DNA from: Nakaseomyces glabratus
Taxonomy: Eukaryota; Ascomycota; Saccharomycetes; Saccharomycetales; Saccharomycetaceae
Assembly: GCF_010111755.1 (NCBI RefSeq)
Contig: NC_088961.1
Span: 620,001-684,000, forward strand
Length of the DNA: 64,000 bases
Direction of reading: 5' to 3'
Both the position numbers and the translations under genes were made by a program. The notes under the pieces are model-generated. The model was not told the DNA's origin. It was given only the letters and a program-made list of their open reading frames with translations, and made no database searches. Below, piece by piece: positions 1 to 8,685 of this stretch. Each line of letters starts with the position of its first letter. Position 1 is the first letter of the stretch.

Positions 1-2904
1 GGTGATACACAAGGACCAATAAACTCGGAAGATACTGGAGAAACTCAACAACATAGAGATCCAGTCTATGTAAATATCGAAGGGCGTGATGTTGATATTA
101 GTGGAACTGATATTGATCCCGAATTCTTAAGGGCCCTACCAGAAGATATGAGAGCTGAGGTTTTTGCTGAGCATGTCCGCGAAAGAAGAGCCGAAGCTTT
201 TCAAAATAACATACACTTACGTGAAATTGACTCAGACTTTTTGGACATCATACCAGATGAGATTAGAAACGAAATTTTAGATGAGGAAGCTGGTGAAGAG
301 CATGTTTCCGAGATTATTCACAATGCTAGAAATTCTGGGGATGACAGAATAAACCTTGACGAAATTGAATCTAATACAGATGAAGATCACAGCGATCATG
401 AACCTGTCCCTGAAGCTGCAACTGAAGATAAAAAGAAAAATGGAAGAATTTACTTTTCACCACTTGTAGATCGGGCAGGAATTGCCGCATTGATGAAGGC
501 GATATTCATATCTCAGCCGTACATACAAAGGGAGGTTTACCATGAATTATTTTACCGTTTATGTTCGAGTAAACAAAATAGAGGTGATATTGTAAACATC
601 CTCCTGTTTATTCTAAGTGAAGCGATAAATGACCAAGCATCTTTGGAGAAAGTTTACAATTCAATCTCATCAAGAGCTCTAGGGAAATCGGGTGGGGCCA
701 CTGCTACGAAACAACTTCCTCCTGATTGTACTCCTCTTACTGTAGCTAATCAGACAATTGAAATACTACAGAATCTAATAGATGCCGATGGTAGATTGAA
801 GTACTTTTTTATAACCGAGCATGACAATTTGGTAGTTAATAAAATCGGTACAAAGCACAAGAAAGAATCAAGTACTAAGGCGTTCCAATTTCCTATTCAA
901 TACTTAATAACTTTGCTGAGTAAGAAGATTATAACAGATGAGACAGTTCTTATGGATCTTCTAACGAGAATACTACAAGTATGCTCCAAACCTATTGCAA
1001 CTCTTGCGAAAAAAGATAAGAGTAATCAGAAAGAAAGTAAGAAACTTCAGATACCTAATTTCAAAAAAGAAGAATTGAGGCAATTGGTTTCAATCATAAA
1101 ATTAGATAGTTGTAATACTAGGGTATTCCAGCAGACAATAACAATTTTACAAAACCTGTCAACCATTGCTGATAATAAGGATATTTTTATAAAAGATTTG
1201 GTTGAAAATGCCAGAAACATAGTTGCAGATCTCTCAGAAGAGTTGAGATCATTGTGCAAAGAAGGAACTGTAGTTGAGAGTGGAGCTGAGATAAACTCTG
1301 ATTTGGTTCAAAAATTTACAGTACCTAGTTCCAATCAAGCGAAACTGTTGAAAGTGTTAACTGTAGTTGATTTTCTGTATTCAGATAATATCTCCGAAGA
1401 GATGATAGATACTAATAAGTTGTCGGAGATCTATAAAAGCATGGCCTTGGGTGAAATCTGGGTGGAACTAAGTAAATGTTTGTTTGAATTTGAGAAAAGG
1501 AAGCATTTGAGTACATCTGCAACAGTATTACTCCCATTGATTGAATCTCTAATGATCATCTGTAGACATTGTAGGCCTAGTATTGCTCCCATCCTAAAAT
1601 ATGAGGAAGAAAAGAATCTCGATTTCAAGAGAATGGATACAGGTGAGCTATTTTTGCACTTCACTGATTTGCATAAGAGATTGCTGAATCAAATGGTTAG
1701 GTCGAATCCTAAACTAATGAGTGGACCTTTTGCGTCATTAGTGAAAAATCCAAAAATATTGGACTTTGATAATAAAAGATACTATTTTATTGCCAAGATC
1801 AAATCAGATAAAACTGAAGCCCCTAAACTTCCTATCCCAGTAAGAAGAGATCAAGTTTTCTTAGACTCATACAGAGCACTATTCTTCAAATCTAATGAAG
1901 AGATCAAAAATAGCCGACTTGAAATTACATTTAAGGGTGAGAGTGGGGTTGATGCTGGTGGTGTTACAAGAGAATGGTATCAAGTATTATCTAGGCAAAT
2001 GTTCAATCCAGGTTATGCATTATTTACACCAGTAGCATCAGACAAAACAACATTTAGACCTAACAGAGCTTCCGGTGTAAATCCAGAACATCTTTCATTT
2101 TTCAAATTTGTAGGTATGGTAATTGGTAAAGCTATAAGAGATCAATGTTTCCTTGATTGTCATTTTAGCAGAGAGGTCTATAAAAGTATTTTAGGAAAGC
2201 CTGTTGCTTTGAAGGACATGGAATCATTAGATTTGGATTATTATAAATCTCTTGTTTGGATATTGGAGAACGATATAACAGATATAATCGAGGAAACTTT
2301 TTCAGTTGAAACAGACGATTATGGTGAGCATAAAATAATTGACTTGATCGATAACGGAAGAAATGTTTCTGTAACGGAGTCAAATAAACAAGATTATGTG
2401 AGAAAGATAGTGGAATACAAATTACATACATCCGTTAAAGAGCAAATGGATAATTTCTTGAGTGGATTTTATGCTCTAATTCCAAAAGATGTCATTTCTA
2501 TATTTGATGAACAAGAACTTGAGTTACTTATTAGTGGTCTACCTGACATTGACGTTGATGATTGGAAGAATAATACCACTTATGTTAACTATACCGAAAG
2601 TTGTAAACAAGTTAGTTACTTCTGGAGAGCAGTAAGATCATTTGATGCCGAAGAGAAAGCAAAATTGTTACAATTTGTCACTGGTACTAGTAAAGTACCA
2701 TTAAATGGTTTCAAAGAATTAAGCGGTGTTAGCGGTGTATGCAAATTCTCGATCCATAGAGACTATGGCTCAACTGAACGTTTACCATCATCTCATACAT
2801 GTTTCAACCAATTGAATTTACCAGCTTATGCATCCTATGATACATTAAGGGGTTCTTTGTTAATTGCCATAAATGAAGGACATGAAGGTTTTGGTTTGGC
2901 GTAG
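1..2904 (+). CDS. TOM1: HECT-type E3 ubiquitin ligase Tom1, C-terminal part (5' end outside window)
   Basis: The frame is open from base 1, so this is the last 967 residues of a much longer protein (the family member in S. cerevisiae is over 3000 residues). It is a HUWE1-family ligase that transfers ubiquitin to substrates such as excess histones and unassembled ribosomal proteins. Near the window start lie two related motifs, DPEFLRALPEDMRAE and DSDFLDIIPDEIRNE, which resemble the short ubiquitin-binding repeats of this family. The HECT domain fills roughly the last 340 residues (FKGESGVDAGGVTREW onwards). The catalytic cysteine is in SSHTCFNQLNLP, codon 2800-2802, and the protein ends EGHEGFGLA with the usual short tail. 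It is convergent with the next gene, the same arrangement as YDR457W and YDR458C. Identity is very likely. Confidence 0.95.
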   Translation, partial: GDTQGPINSEDTGETQQHRDPVYVNIEGRDVDISGTDIDPEFLRALPEDMRAEVFAEHVRERRAEAFQNNIHLREIDSDFLDIIPDEIRNEILDEEAGEEHVSEIIHNARNSGDDRINLDEIESNTDEDHSDHEPVPEAATEDKKKNGRIYFSPLVDRAGIAALMKAIFISQPYIQREVYHELFYRLCSSKQNRGDIVNILLFILSEAINDQASLEKVYNSISSRALGKSGGATATKQLPPDCTPLTVANQTIEILQNLIDADGRLKYFFITEHDNLVVNKIGTKHKKESSTKAFQFPIQYLITLLSKKIITDETVLMDLLTRILQVCSKPIATLAKKDKSNQKESKKLQIPNFKKEELRQLVSIIKLDSCNTRVFQQTITILQNLSTIADNKDIFIKDLVENARNIVADLSEELRSLCKEGTVVESGAEINSDLVQKFTVPSSNQAKLLKVLTVVDFLYSDNISEEMIDTNKLSEIYKSMALGEIWVELSKCLFEFEKRKHLSTSATVLLPLIESLMIICRHCRPSIAPILKYEEEKNLDFKRMDTGELFLHFTDLHKRLLNQMVRSNPKLMSGPFASLVKNPKILDFDNKRYYFIAKIKSDKTEAPKLPIPVRRDQVFLDSYRALFFKSNEEIKNSRLEITFKGESGVDAGGVTREWYQVLSRQMFNPGYALFTPVASDKTTFRPNRASGVNPEHLSFFKFVGMVIGKAIRDQCFLDCHFSREVYKSILGKPVALKDMESLDLDYYKSLVWILENDITDIIEETFSVETDDYGEHKIIDLIDNGRNVSVTESNKQDYVRKIVEYKLHTSVKEQMDNFLSGFYALIPKDVISIFDEQELELLISGLPDIDVDDWKNNTTYVNYTESCKQVSYFWRAVRSFDAEEKAKLLQFVTGTSKVPLNGFKELSGVSGVCKFSIHRDYGSTERLPSSHTCFNQLNLPAYASYDTLRGSLLIAINEGHEGFGLA

Positions 2905-3275
2905 TTGCATACATAGTTGAAGTAATTGTGTAAGTCATAATATATTTAAGTAGTTTAACTGACTGAATCTAACAAACTACCAAATATAATCATATTTCAC
3001 GTAGGTTATCAATTTAATGTTTTGGTTTGGACTTTATGAGCTAACAATTTATAATGAAGGAAAAAAACTGGAAAAGAAAAAACAATACTAACTGGGCTAT
3101 TGTACCCTAATATACACAGAACAAAACAATTAGTGAAAAGAATTAAAAAGATGGCAGTAAAAAATTCCTTCTCAGAAGGCATTATTTATTTCATGTACAA
3201 TAATTATTAAGTCTTACTACTAATACAATAGAAAACCAGTTGTTTTCATTACTCAATGTATATCGAGAACGTTTA
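2905..3275. other. Convergent intergenic region TOM1/HEH2
   Basis: AT-rich spacer between two converging 3' ends. It should hold both 3' UTRs and polyadenylation signals (several TATATA and A-runs). I see no coding frame or RNA gene in it. Confidence 0.6.
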
Positions 3276-5105
3276 TTAGTCATTCCACTCCCAAATGCCA
3301 AGAACTTCACCATATAATTCCATTTGCCTTTTTTCAACATTTTCATTTTCAAGCAATTTGGAAGATATTTTGTCCCACAGCTGGTTCTTCTTCTTCAGAT
3401 TTGTTGTTTCACTTAACAAAAACTCTCTTAACTGAACTGTGTCAAGGAATTTCACCTCCGGATCACGACTAGCTTCACGTAGCTTTTCTAGAGCTTTCTC
3501 CGTAGATTTTTCAACAAAGGCATTCTCTCTATTCTGACATTTCCAAAGTTTTTGTAAAATGATCTCAAGAGTTACTGTGCAAGAGAAGATCGTCAAAGCA
3601 ACGAAGAGAACATTTTTTTCAATTGGAAACTCTTTTAAGAGTTTGAATATACCACAGAAATAACTTACGTTTTGTTTTGAAAGAGATCTAAACAACTGTA
3701 TATTCTCAATGTTACCAGCAACATTTTTACTAACGAATGTCTTATAATAAATCTCAGGCAATCTTTTCAATGAATTTGATAGTACAGCCCATTCCTTTTC
3801 AAAAGATTCCTTAGTCATCATATCTCTATACTCTTCATAAACATTATTGAATAAATCCTTTTCCAACATACCGGCTTGGTAGTTATCAGGTAATGTGCTA
3901 CCACAATGTGTGTTGGCATTTTGAGTTCTCAACAAATCTAGGGCAAATAATAGAGGAGTTTTCTTATTTGCGGCTTTTCTTTTAGTTATACATTTATCAG
4001 CTAGTGGGAGTAAACTTTCCAAATTCCACCAACTCTTTCTCAAAACATATCCATCTTTACAACTCATCTGAAGATGAGTCTTACAAATGGCACCTTCTGG
4101 ACATAATTTACACTTTGGTAAAAATCTTTCCAAAGTCTTATCTACAGAGGCCCAGACTTTGTTGGAGTTTGCATATGGTGCAAACTTTGCCACAGGTAAT
4201 TCATGGCCACAGAACCCCACTCTAATTTTTTGTTCTCTATACCATAAGAAGAATAAAATAGGCAATACAATTACCAGAAATTTGAACAAGTAAATCATAA
4301 TTTCATCAAGTACAGCAAATAGTTTGCTTGGTTCTTCTTCCTTGTGCTTTACAAACTCATCTTTTGTAGGACATAATTCTTCCTTAATGTCTTCCTTGAT
4401 CTCTTCAACAACTTCTTCCGCTTTTTGAGATATCTTTTGAACCTGTTCAGACAACTTCTTGGGAGTTTGAGATGTCACTAAATTTTCAATCTCCTGCAGT
4501 TTCTTTTTACCTTTCTTAGCTGATGATTCTTTTTTGATTTCATCATGCATAGCCCCCCTAGTAACAGGAATGTCTGGTTTACTCTCCAATTTGTTTCTCG
4601 ATGGAGAACTTGATTCAGCTGCTTTAACTGGAGTTGCGAGTGCTGAAGTACTATTGACAGCGGCTGATTGATTGTTTTTGATCTTGATGTTATCATCTGT
4701 AGATTTGGCTCTCTTTTTCTTATTCTTGTCGCTGTCCTCATCTTCAGATTCTGTTCTGGAGTGCTTTTTACCAGCAACTGACTTCTTATTTGGCGATTTC
4801 TGGACAGAAACCTTCTCAGCTGGTAAACTCTCAGCTGGTTCTGAATTTGCCTTGGCAGATTCCTTCATTTTCTTCTGTCTTAGTCTCAGTTTAGTCTCAT
4901 GATCAACTCTTTCCTTTGCAATCGCTGCTCCAATTCTCTGGCTAACCTCTTCTGCATCAGACTCATCAATCAATTTATTGCATAACCTTAACAGATCAGC
5001 TTTTTTCGCCTTGCTTGGAAAACTAACTTTGTTCTCAGCCAGCACAAACCTCAGCTGTGCAGCTGTGAGCTTAGACAAATCAATACCTTGTCTATTTTCG
5101 CTCAT
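3276..5105 (-). CDS. HEH2: Inner nuclear membrane protein, Heh2/Src1 (LEM2/MAN1) family
   Basis: 609 residues, start ATG at 5105. The N-terminus carries a helix-extension-helix motif (about residues 10-47, LTAAQLRFVLAENKVSFPS). A basic, acidic-flanked stretch follows (about 107-135, with KKHSR and KNKKKRAK) that looks like the strong import signal of this family, and then a long low-complexity linker. TM1 is about residues 271-289 (hydrophobic, ending FFLWYREQ). A cysteine-containing lumenal domain follows (CKLCPEGAICKTH, about 332-344). TM2 is about 499-518, and the C-terminal tail has the MAN1/Src1 character. The frame is uninterrupted, so I see no sign of the alternatively spliced intron known from S. 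cerevisiae SRC1/HEH1. Name chosen by position (YDR458C); a name based on the paralogue SRC1 would fit the domains equally. Confidence 0.9.
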   Translation of the reverse strand: MSENRQGIDLSKLTAAQLRFVLAENKVSFPSKAKKADLLRLCNKLIDESDAEEVSQRIGAAIAKERVDHETKLRLRQKKMKESAKANSEPAESLPAEKVSVQKSPNKKSVAGKKHSRTESEDEDSDKNKKKRAKSTDDNIKIKNNQSAAVNSTSALATPVKAAESSSPSRNKLESKPDIPVTRGAMHDEIKKESSAKKGKKKLQEIENLVTSQTPKKLSEQVQKISQKAEEVVEEIKEDIKEELCPTKDEFVKHKEEEPSKLFAVLDEIMIYLFKFLVIVLPILFFLWYREQKIRVGFCGHELPVAKFAPYANSNKVWASVDKTLERFLPKCKLCPEGAICKTHLQMSCKDGYVLRKSWWNLESLLPLADKCITKRKAANKKTPLLFALDLLRTQNANTHCGSTLPDNYQAGMLEKDLFNNVYEEYRDMMTKESFEKEWAVLSNSLKRLPEIYYKTFVSKNVAGNIENIQLFRSLSKQNVSYFCGIFKLLKEFPIEKNVLFVALTIFSCTVTLEIILQKLWKCQNRENAFVEKSTEKALEKLREASRDPEVKFLDTVQLREFLLSETTNLKKKNQLWDKISSKLLENENVEKRQMELYGEVLGIWEWND

Positions 5106-5772
5106 TCCATATGTATGTGTGTATTATCTTTGCCTCCTCTTTGTTCAGATTTAAGAAAGCAATTAAACTTTTCCTTTTGTAGTAGTTGTCCCTAAGAATA
5201 CTTTATGAGACGTTTGTGTCTGTCTTTTATTCTTTCATAAAACAACTCATATATTAATTTCAACTCAAAAATACAATAAAACTCTCAACTTCACAAAACA
5301 AATATTGCAACCAATCTATATTCACAAGTAAATCAAATGTATAATCCCTGTTTAAACTTCATTGTTTATTCCTGTTTTCCAAACTAATTTTTGTTCGTTG
5401 GAATGTTTGTTTTGTTTGTTCAAAGGTAAATTAGATTGTTCTGCCCTCCCCCCCTTCGAAAAAGCAGTAAAAGTTGCGTACAACTAGAGGAATTCTTCCA
5501 ATAAATTGATGAAAAACAACAAAACAAACAAAATAGAATCTAGTTTGTAAACAATAGAATAGCCATTCGAGTCTTCAGAGATCAAAGGATTGGACTAGTC
5601 AGCTTGGGTGTATAACGTGCTCTTCTGGCCACTTGTAAGCATATTCTTCAATATCATTCTTTGGAAAGTCTTCGGTGATTGTGGCACCAGTTATTCGATT
5701 TTAAATTCTATTTACACGACTATCGCAAGGAATCACTTGGTTGCTTGGGGGTTTTCTTAATAACAGCGTATT
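5106..5772. other. HEH2 promoter and PFA5 3' region
   Basis: Upstream of HEH2 lies an AT-rich promoter with a C-run near 5446-5454 followed by TT, which contains a stress-element core (CCCCT). The part next to PFA5 contains an open, coding-like minus-strand stretch at 5599-5700, described as a separate feature. I see nothing else. Confidence 0.5.
5599..5700 (-). pseudogene. Coding-like stretch in frame with PFA5 but beyond its stop codon
   Basis: Reading the minus strand from 5700 down to a TGA at 5599 gives 33 codons that look like a real protein end, including EDFPKNDIEEYAYKWPEE. It is in exactly the same frame as PFA5. It is separated from it by the PFA5 stop (TAG at 5773-5775), about 23 poorly conserved-looking codons and a second stop (TAA at 5701-5703). 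No ATG begins it, and I found no GTATGT/TACTAAC pair that would splice it to PFA5. It may be the decayed former C-terminus of Pfa5, a readthrough extension, or chance. I cannot compare it with other Pfa5 tails here. Confidence 0.35.
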
Positions 5773-6831
5773 CTATAAATGTGTTTTCTCTCTGCCTGGC
5801 TCTTTGAATTTGTGGATGTACTCGCCAGATTCAATCCTCTTTTTTATGTAGTCAATGGTGTGAGGACCCACTTCTTCCTGGTATGGTGACACAATAGTGT
5901 TGACGTCTCTTTCACCATTAGCGAGCGGACTTTCATGCCAGTACTGGGGCAATGGAATAAACCACAGCATTGGGTTAGAACCCATGAACTCTTTGATGTT
6001 TTTTAACCAATGCTTCTTATACACTGACCCTTTGAAGTCGTTATCCAATTTGACCACGTACCGGTAGTGGTCGTCAGAGTTGTAATAACAGTAGAGTCTC
6101 TGCATGCTCAATTCAGGCGTGCGCTTGCGCTTCTTCAAGTCAATGACCTCGATGGATGTTAAATTCTGACTCATGTAGTATATATACGACACAAATAGAC
6201 CTGACGTCATGAGCCATCCTATCCCGCTTATGATCAACAGAACTATCAAGTTCGCGTTCAACCTTGCATGGTATTGACGAATATCCCTGATGTATACACT
6301 TATAGTTATCCAGACTATCATTAACAATACAGCAAAGTAGAACACAAATTGCACAAACAGGCGGTAATTCTTGAATCCGATGACTGCGCCTAACCAAACA
6401 CAGTAATGATCAAATCTTGGTACACAATGGCCCTGGTGTGAAGAGTGTTTTGTCCTCCCAACCTTCAAGGACTGGCAATTGCTGCACCACACAGGGTATC
6501 CGTGCGGATCACTCTGGTAGCAGTTAGGCGCCACTGTTGTGTTCTCCAAGTCCGCGGAGTCTACCAAGAGATGGGGTGCCACACCCGGTTGGTGACCTGG
6601 TCCACATGAAACTATTAGTACCCAAATGGCTATGATCAGCGCATCTAGGACACAGCAGGTGCAGATCAATCCTATAGCGGTGGCCTTGTGGCCGAAGTCC
6701 CTATACACACGCTCGTAGCACAACTTATGACAATACGCCCATGTGCCATAAATCATCAAAAGTAGTACCACTAGAGGTACTATATATATTGTCCAGTACT
6801 TATTTCGGAGCCTCCATTCTGCGAAACCCAT
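5773..6831 (-). CDS. PFA5: Palmitoyltransferase Pfa5 (DHHC family)
   Basis: A protein S-acyltransferase of the DHHC family, integral in membranes. The open frame reaches back to a GTG at 6873. The first ATG is at 6831, giving 352 residues beginning MGFAEWRLRNKYWT, close in layout to the S. cerevisiae start. Four membrane segments are visible: two before the cysteine-rich domain and two after it. The cysteine-rich domain contains CSNCQSLKVGRTKHSSHQGHC and the catalytic motif FDHYCVW (residues about 140-146), i.e. DHYC rather than DHHC. That is the known variant of Pfa5 and the Akr proteins, so it is not a defect. The gene is divergent from TFB3, as YDR459C is from YDR460W. An in-frame coding-like stretch lies beyond the stop. 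Confidence 0.92.
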   Translation of the reverse strand: MGFAEWRLRNKYWTIYIVPLVVLLLMIYGTWAYCHKLCYERVYRDFGHKATAIGLICTCCVLDALIIAIWVLIVSCGPGHQPGVAPHLLVDSADLENTTVAPNCYQSDPHGYPVWCSNCQSLKVGRTKHSSHQGHCVPRFDHYCVWLGAVIGFKNYRLFVQFVFYFAVLLMIVWITISVYIRDIRQYHARLNANLIVLLIISGIGWLMTSGLFVSYIYYMSQNLTSIEVIDLKKRKRTPELSMQRLYCYYNSDDHYRYVVKLDNDFKGSVYKKHWLKNIKEFMGSNPMLWFIPLPQYWHESPLANGERDVNTIVSPYQEEVGPHTIDYIKKRIESGEYIHKFKEPGREKTHL

Positions 6832-7261
6832 CTCATGCAAGGTGCTTGTTTCATCAAAGTTATTTTCGTCCACTCAAATGTGATTTGTAGGAGTTCCTCA
6901 AAAGAACTAGCTCTATATTAACAAGCTATCAACTGTGATCTAACGTCTTAATTTTGTTATTTGCTATTAGATAACAGTACTCTCTACAGCAAGCTAAAGA
7001 ACATTTATGGCTCATCGCAAACCTTGTAATCAAGCATTTTTTCTATCAAAATCCCGGAATTTTTCACTTTTAGGATTTGAAAGATCAATATAAAAGAAGT
7101 GGATTTGAAATATCGAAATAACCGAACTGCACATAGCATATCAGGAGCCTGAAGTGCCTATTTGTATAAGCTTATAACAGTGATATTGCAAATTAGAAGT
7201 TGTGATACTTCGCTATTGTAAAATTGAAGGAAGGAGTTTGTAAAGTTTATCAGAAGATAAG
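6832..7261. other. Divergent promoter PFA5/TFB3
   Basis: 430 bp shared upstream region. It contains a PAC-type element (AGCTCATCGC-like) at 7010-7020 and several A/T tracts. No coding frame is seen. Confidence 0.6.
7010..7020 (-). promoter_or_regulatory. PAC element (GCTCATCGCAA; reverse of TTGCGATGAGC)
   Basis: Matches the S. cerevisiae PAC consensus GCGATGAGC, bound by the Dot6/Tod6 repressors. It lies 179 bp from the PFA5 ATG and 241 bp from the TFB3 ATG, so the target gene is ambiguous. Confidence 0.55.
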
Positions 7262-8254
7262 ATGAGTTCAGCAGTGGCGAGTAAGGGTATGAATCAAGGT
7301 AGTGAGTTTGATGATAACAAGGACATGTGTCCTATCTGTAAGACAGATAGGTATCTTTCACCGGATGTGAGGTTTTTGGTGAATCCTGAATGTTATCACA
7401 AGATCTGCGAATCCTGTGTAGATCGTATATTCAGTTTAGGTCCTGCACCATGCCCATATAAGAGTTGTGATAAGATCCTGAGAAAGAACAAATTTAAGAC
7501 ACAGATATTTGATGACGTTGGTGTTGAAAAAGAGGTTGATATCAGGAAACGTGTATTCAATGTGTTCAATAAGACATTAGAGGATTTTGACAATGATCTA
7601 GAGGCATATAATAAGTACCTTGAAGAAGTGGAAGATATAGTATACAAGTTGGATAATAAGATTGATGTTGTGGAGACCGAAGAGAAGCTCCGGACATATG
7701 AAGAGCTAAACAAACAGCTGATTATGAACAATATGGAACGGAGCAAGAAAGATCTGGAGAATTTCGAGCAAAGACAACAATTCGAGAAAGAGATGAGGAT
7801 GAAGAAGAGAATGCTGGAGAGACAAATAGAGTCGGAGGACAAGATGAACAAGGAATGGGCTAAGAGAGAGATTGTTAACAGGTTAGCAAGCTCTACAAAC
7901 GCTGATGATGTAATTGAGGGTGTTAAGAATACTGTTAAATTAAAGAAGTCCTCAGCGAGAAGAAAACTTGAGGAAATCAACCGTGTATTACAAAATAATC
8001 CATACAGTAGTTTGATGTTAAGCCAAGGTTTAAGTAGGAAAGAAGACAACGTTCCGTTTACACCATTCAATGGTGATAGAGACTTAGATAAGCGTTACAC
8101 CATTGACCAGGAATCGTATGATGACCCATTCATCAAAGATTTGGAAAACAGAAAGGATTATATTGCTTCTGGTTTCAGATCAGACTTTGTCTATGATAGA
8201 ATGCTGACTGAGGCTTTTATGGGTTTAGGCTGTGTCGTGGCAGAAGAAGTATGA
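7262..8254 (+). CDS. TFB3: TFIIH/CAK assembly subunit Tfb3 (MAT1 family, RING finger)
   Basis: 330 residues, start ATG at 7262, close to the S. cerevisiae length (321). The N-terminal RING finger is complete: CPICKTDRYLSPDVRF, CYHKICESCVDRIF, then CPYKSCDKIL (about residues 22-65). A long charged coiled-coil middle region follows (about 95-200, rich in E/K/R), and then a C-terminal part with the MAT1-type hydrophobic end (AFMGLGCVVAEEV). Tfb3 tethers the Kin28-Ccl1 kinase to core TFIIH and acts in transcription and nucleotide excision repair; in yeast it also helps activate cullins. Position equals YDR460W. Confidence 0.95.
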   Translation: MSSAVASKGMNQGSEFDDNKDMCPICKTDRYLSPDVRFLVNPECYHKICESCVDRIFSLGPAPCPYKSCDKILRKNKFKTQIFDDVGVEKEVDIRKRVFNVFNKTLEDFDNDLEAYNKYLEEVEDIVYKLDNKIDVVETEEKLRTYEELNKQLIMNNMERSKKDLENFEQRQQFEKEMRMKKRMLERQIESEDKMNKEWAKREIVNRLASSTNADDVIEGVKNTVKLKKSSARRKLEEINRVLQNNPYSSLMLSQGLSRKEDNVPFTPFNGDRDLDKRYTIDQESYDDPFIKDLENRKDYIASGFRSDFVYDRMLTEAFMGLGCVVAEEV

Positions 8255-8475
8255 GAGTAGTGCCCATAGTAAATCAACTAATGACTTTGCATTTAATATC
8301 AGTTCTAAAAAGGAAATAAAGAGTTTCGAGTTATTTTTTTTTATGAATATTAAACATTAAAGATTTTTTCATATATATATCTAAGTAGTATATAGCACAA
8401 ATCGATGATCCCCCTCAACAATGATCAATCTTATAACTATCAGTAGTTCAGGATCGGACTAGGTCTCACAAATCA

Positions 8476-8685
8476 TCATGTGCTACTACTGGAGTAAGTA
8501 TATGATCCACCGGCAGGATAATTTGTCCTAGCAGTCCTTATGGGCACATGTACGTGTCTATACCGGGGTTCCTCAGGCCTGTAGTCATTGTGATCCTCTG
8601 CATAGTGTTGTCTGTGCTGATCCATCCGCATTGTCTCCTCATAAGAAGGCGGATCAGCCGGCATCTCTTTCTTACTGTGTTCCAT
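8476..8685 (-). CDS. Small PPxY-containing protein, positional match to YDR461C-A
   Basis: 69 residues from an ATG at 8685; the open frame runs back to a TTG three codons earlier. The N-terminus holds a PPSYEE segment, a PPxY motif of the kind recognised by the WW domains of the Rsp5 ubiquitin ligase. The middle is rich in H, Y, R and D, and the C-terminus is Gly/Tyr/Ser-rich (GGSYTYSSSST). There is no signal peptide or membrane segment. In S. cerevisiae a small Crick-strand gene, YDR461C-A, lies in the same gap between TFB3 and MRPL28, so this is probably its counterpart. Function is unknown; an Rsp5 adaptor or substrate role is inference from one motif. Confidence 0.6.
   Translation of the reverse strand: MEHSKKEMPADPPSYEETMRMDQHRQHYAEDHNDYRPEEPRYRHVHVPIRTARTNYPAGGSYTYSSSST

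Noticed and set aside
6140..6397. Antisense and out-of-frame open frames inside PFA5 and other genes
   Set aside because: They are shadows of well-supported coding sequences and show no protein character of their own.
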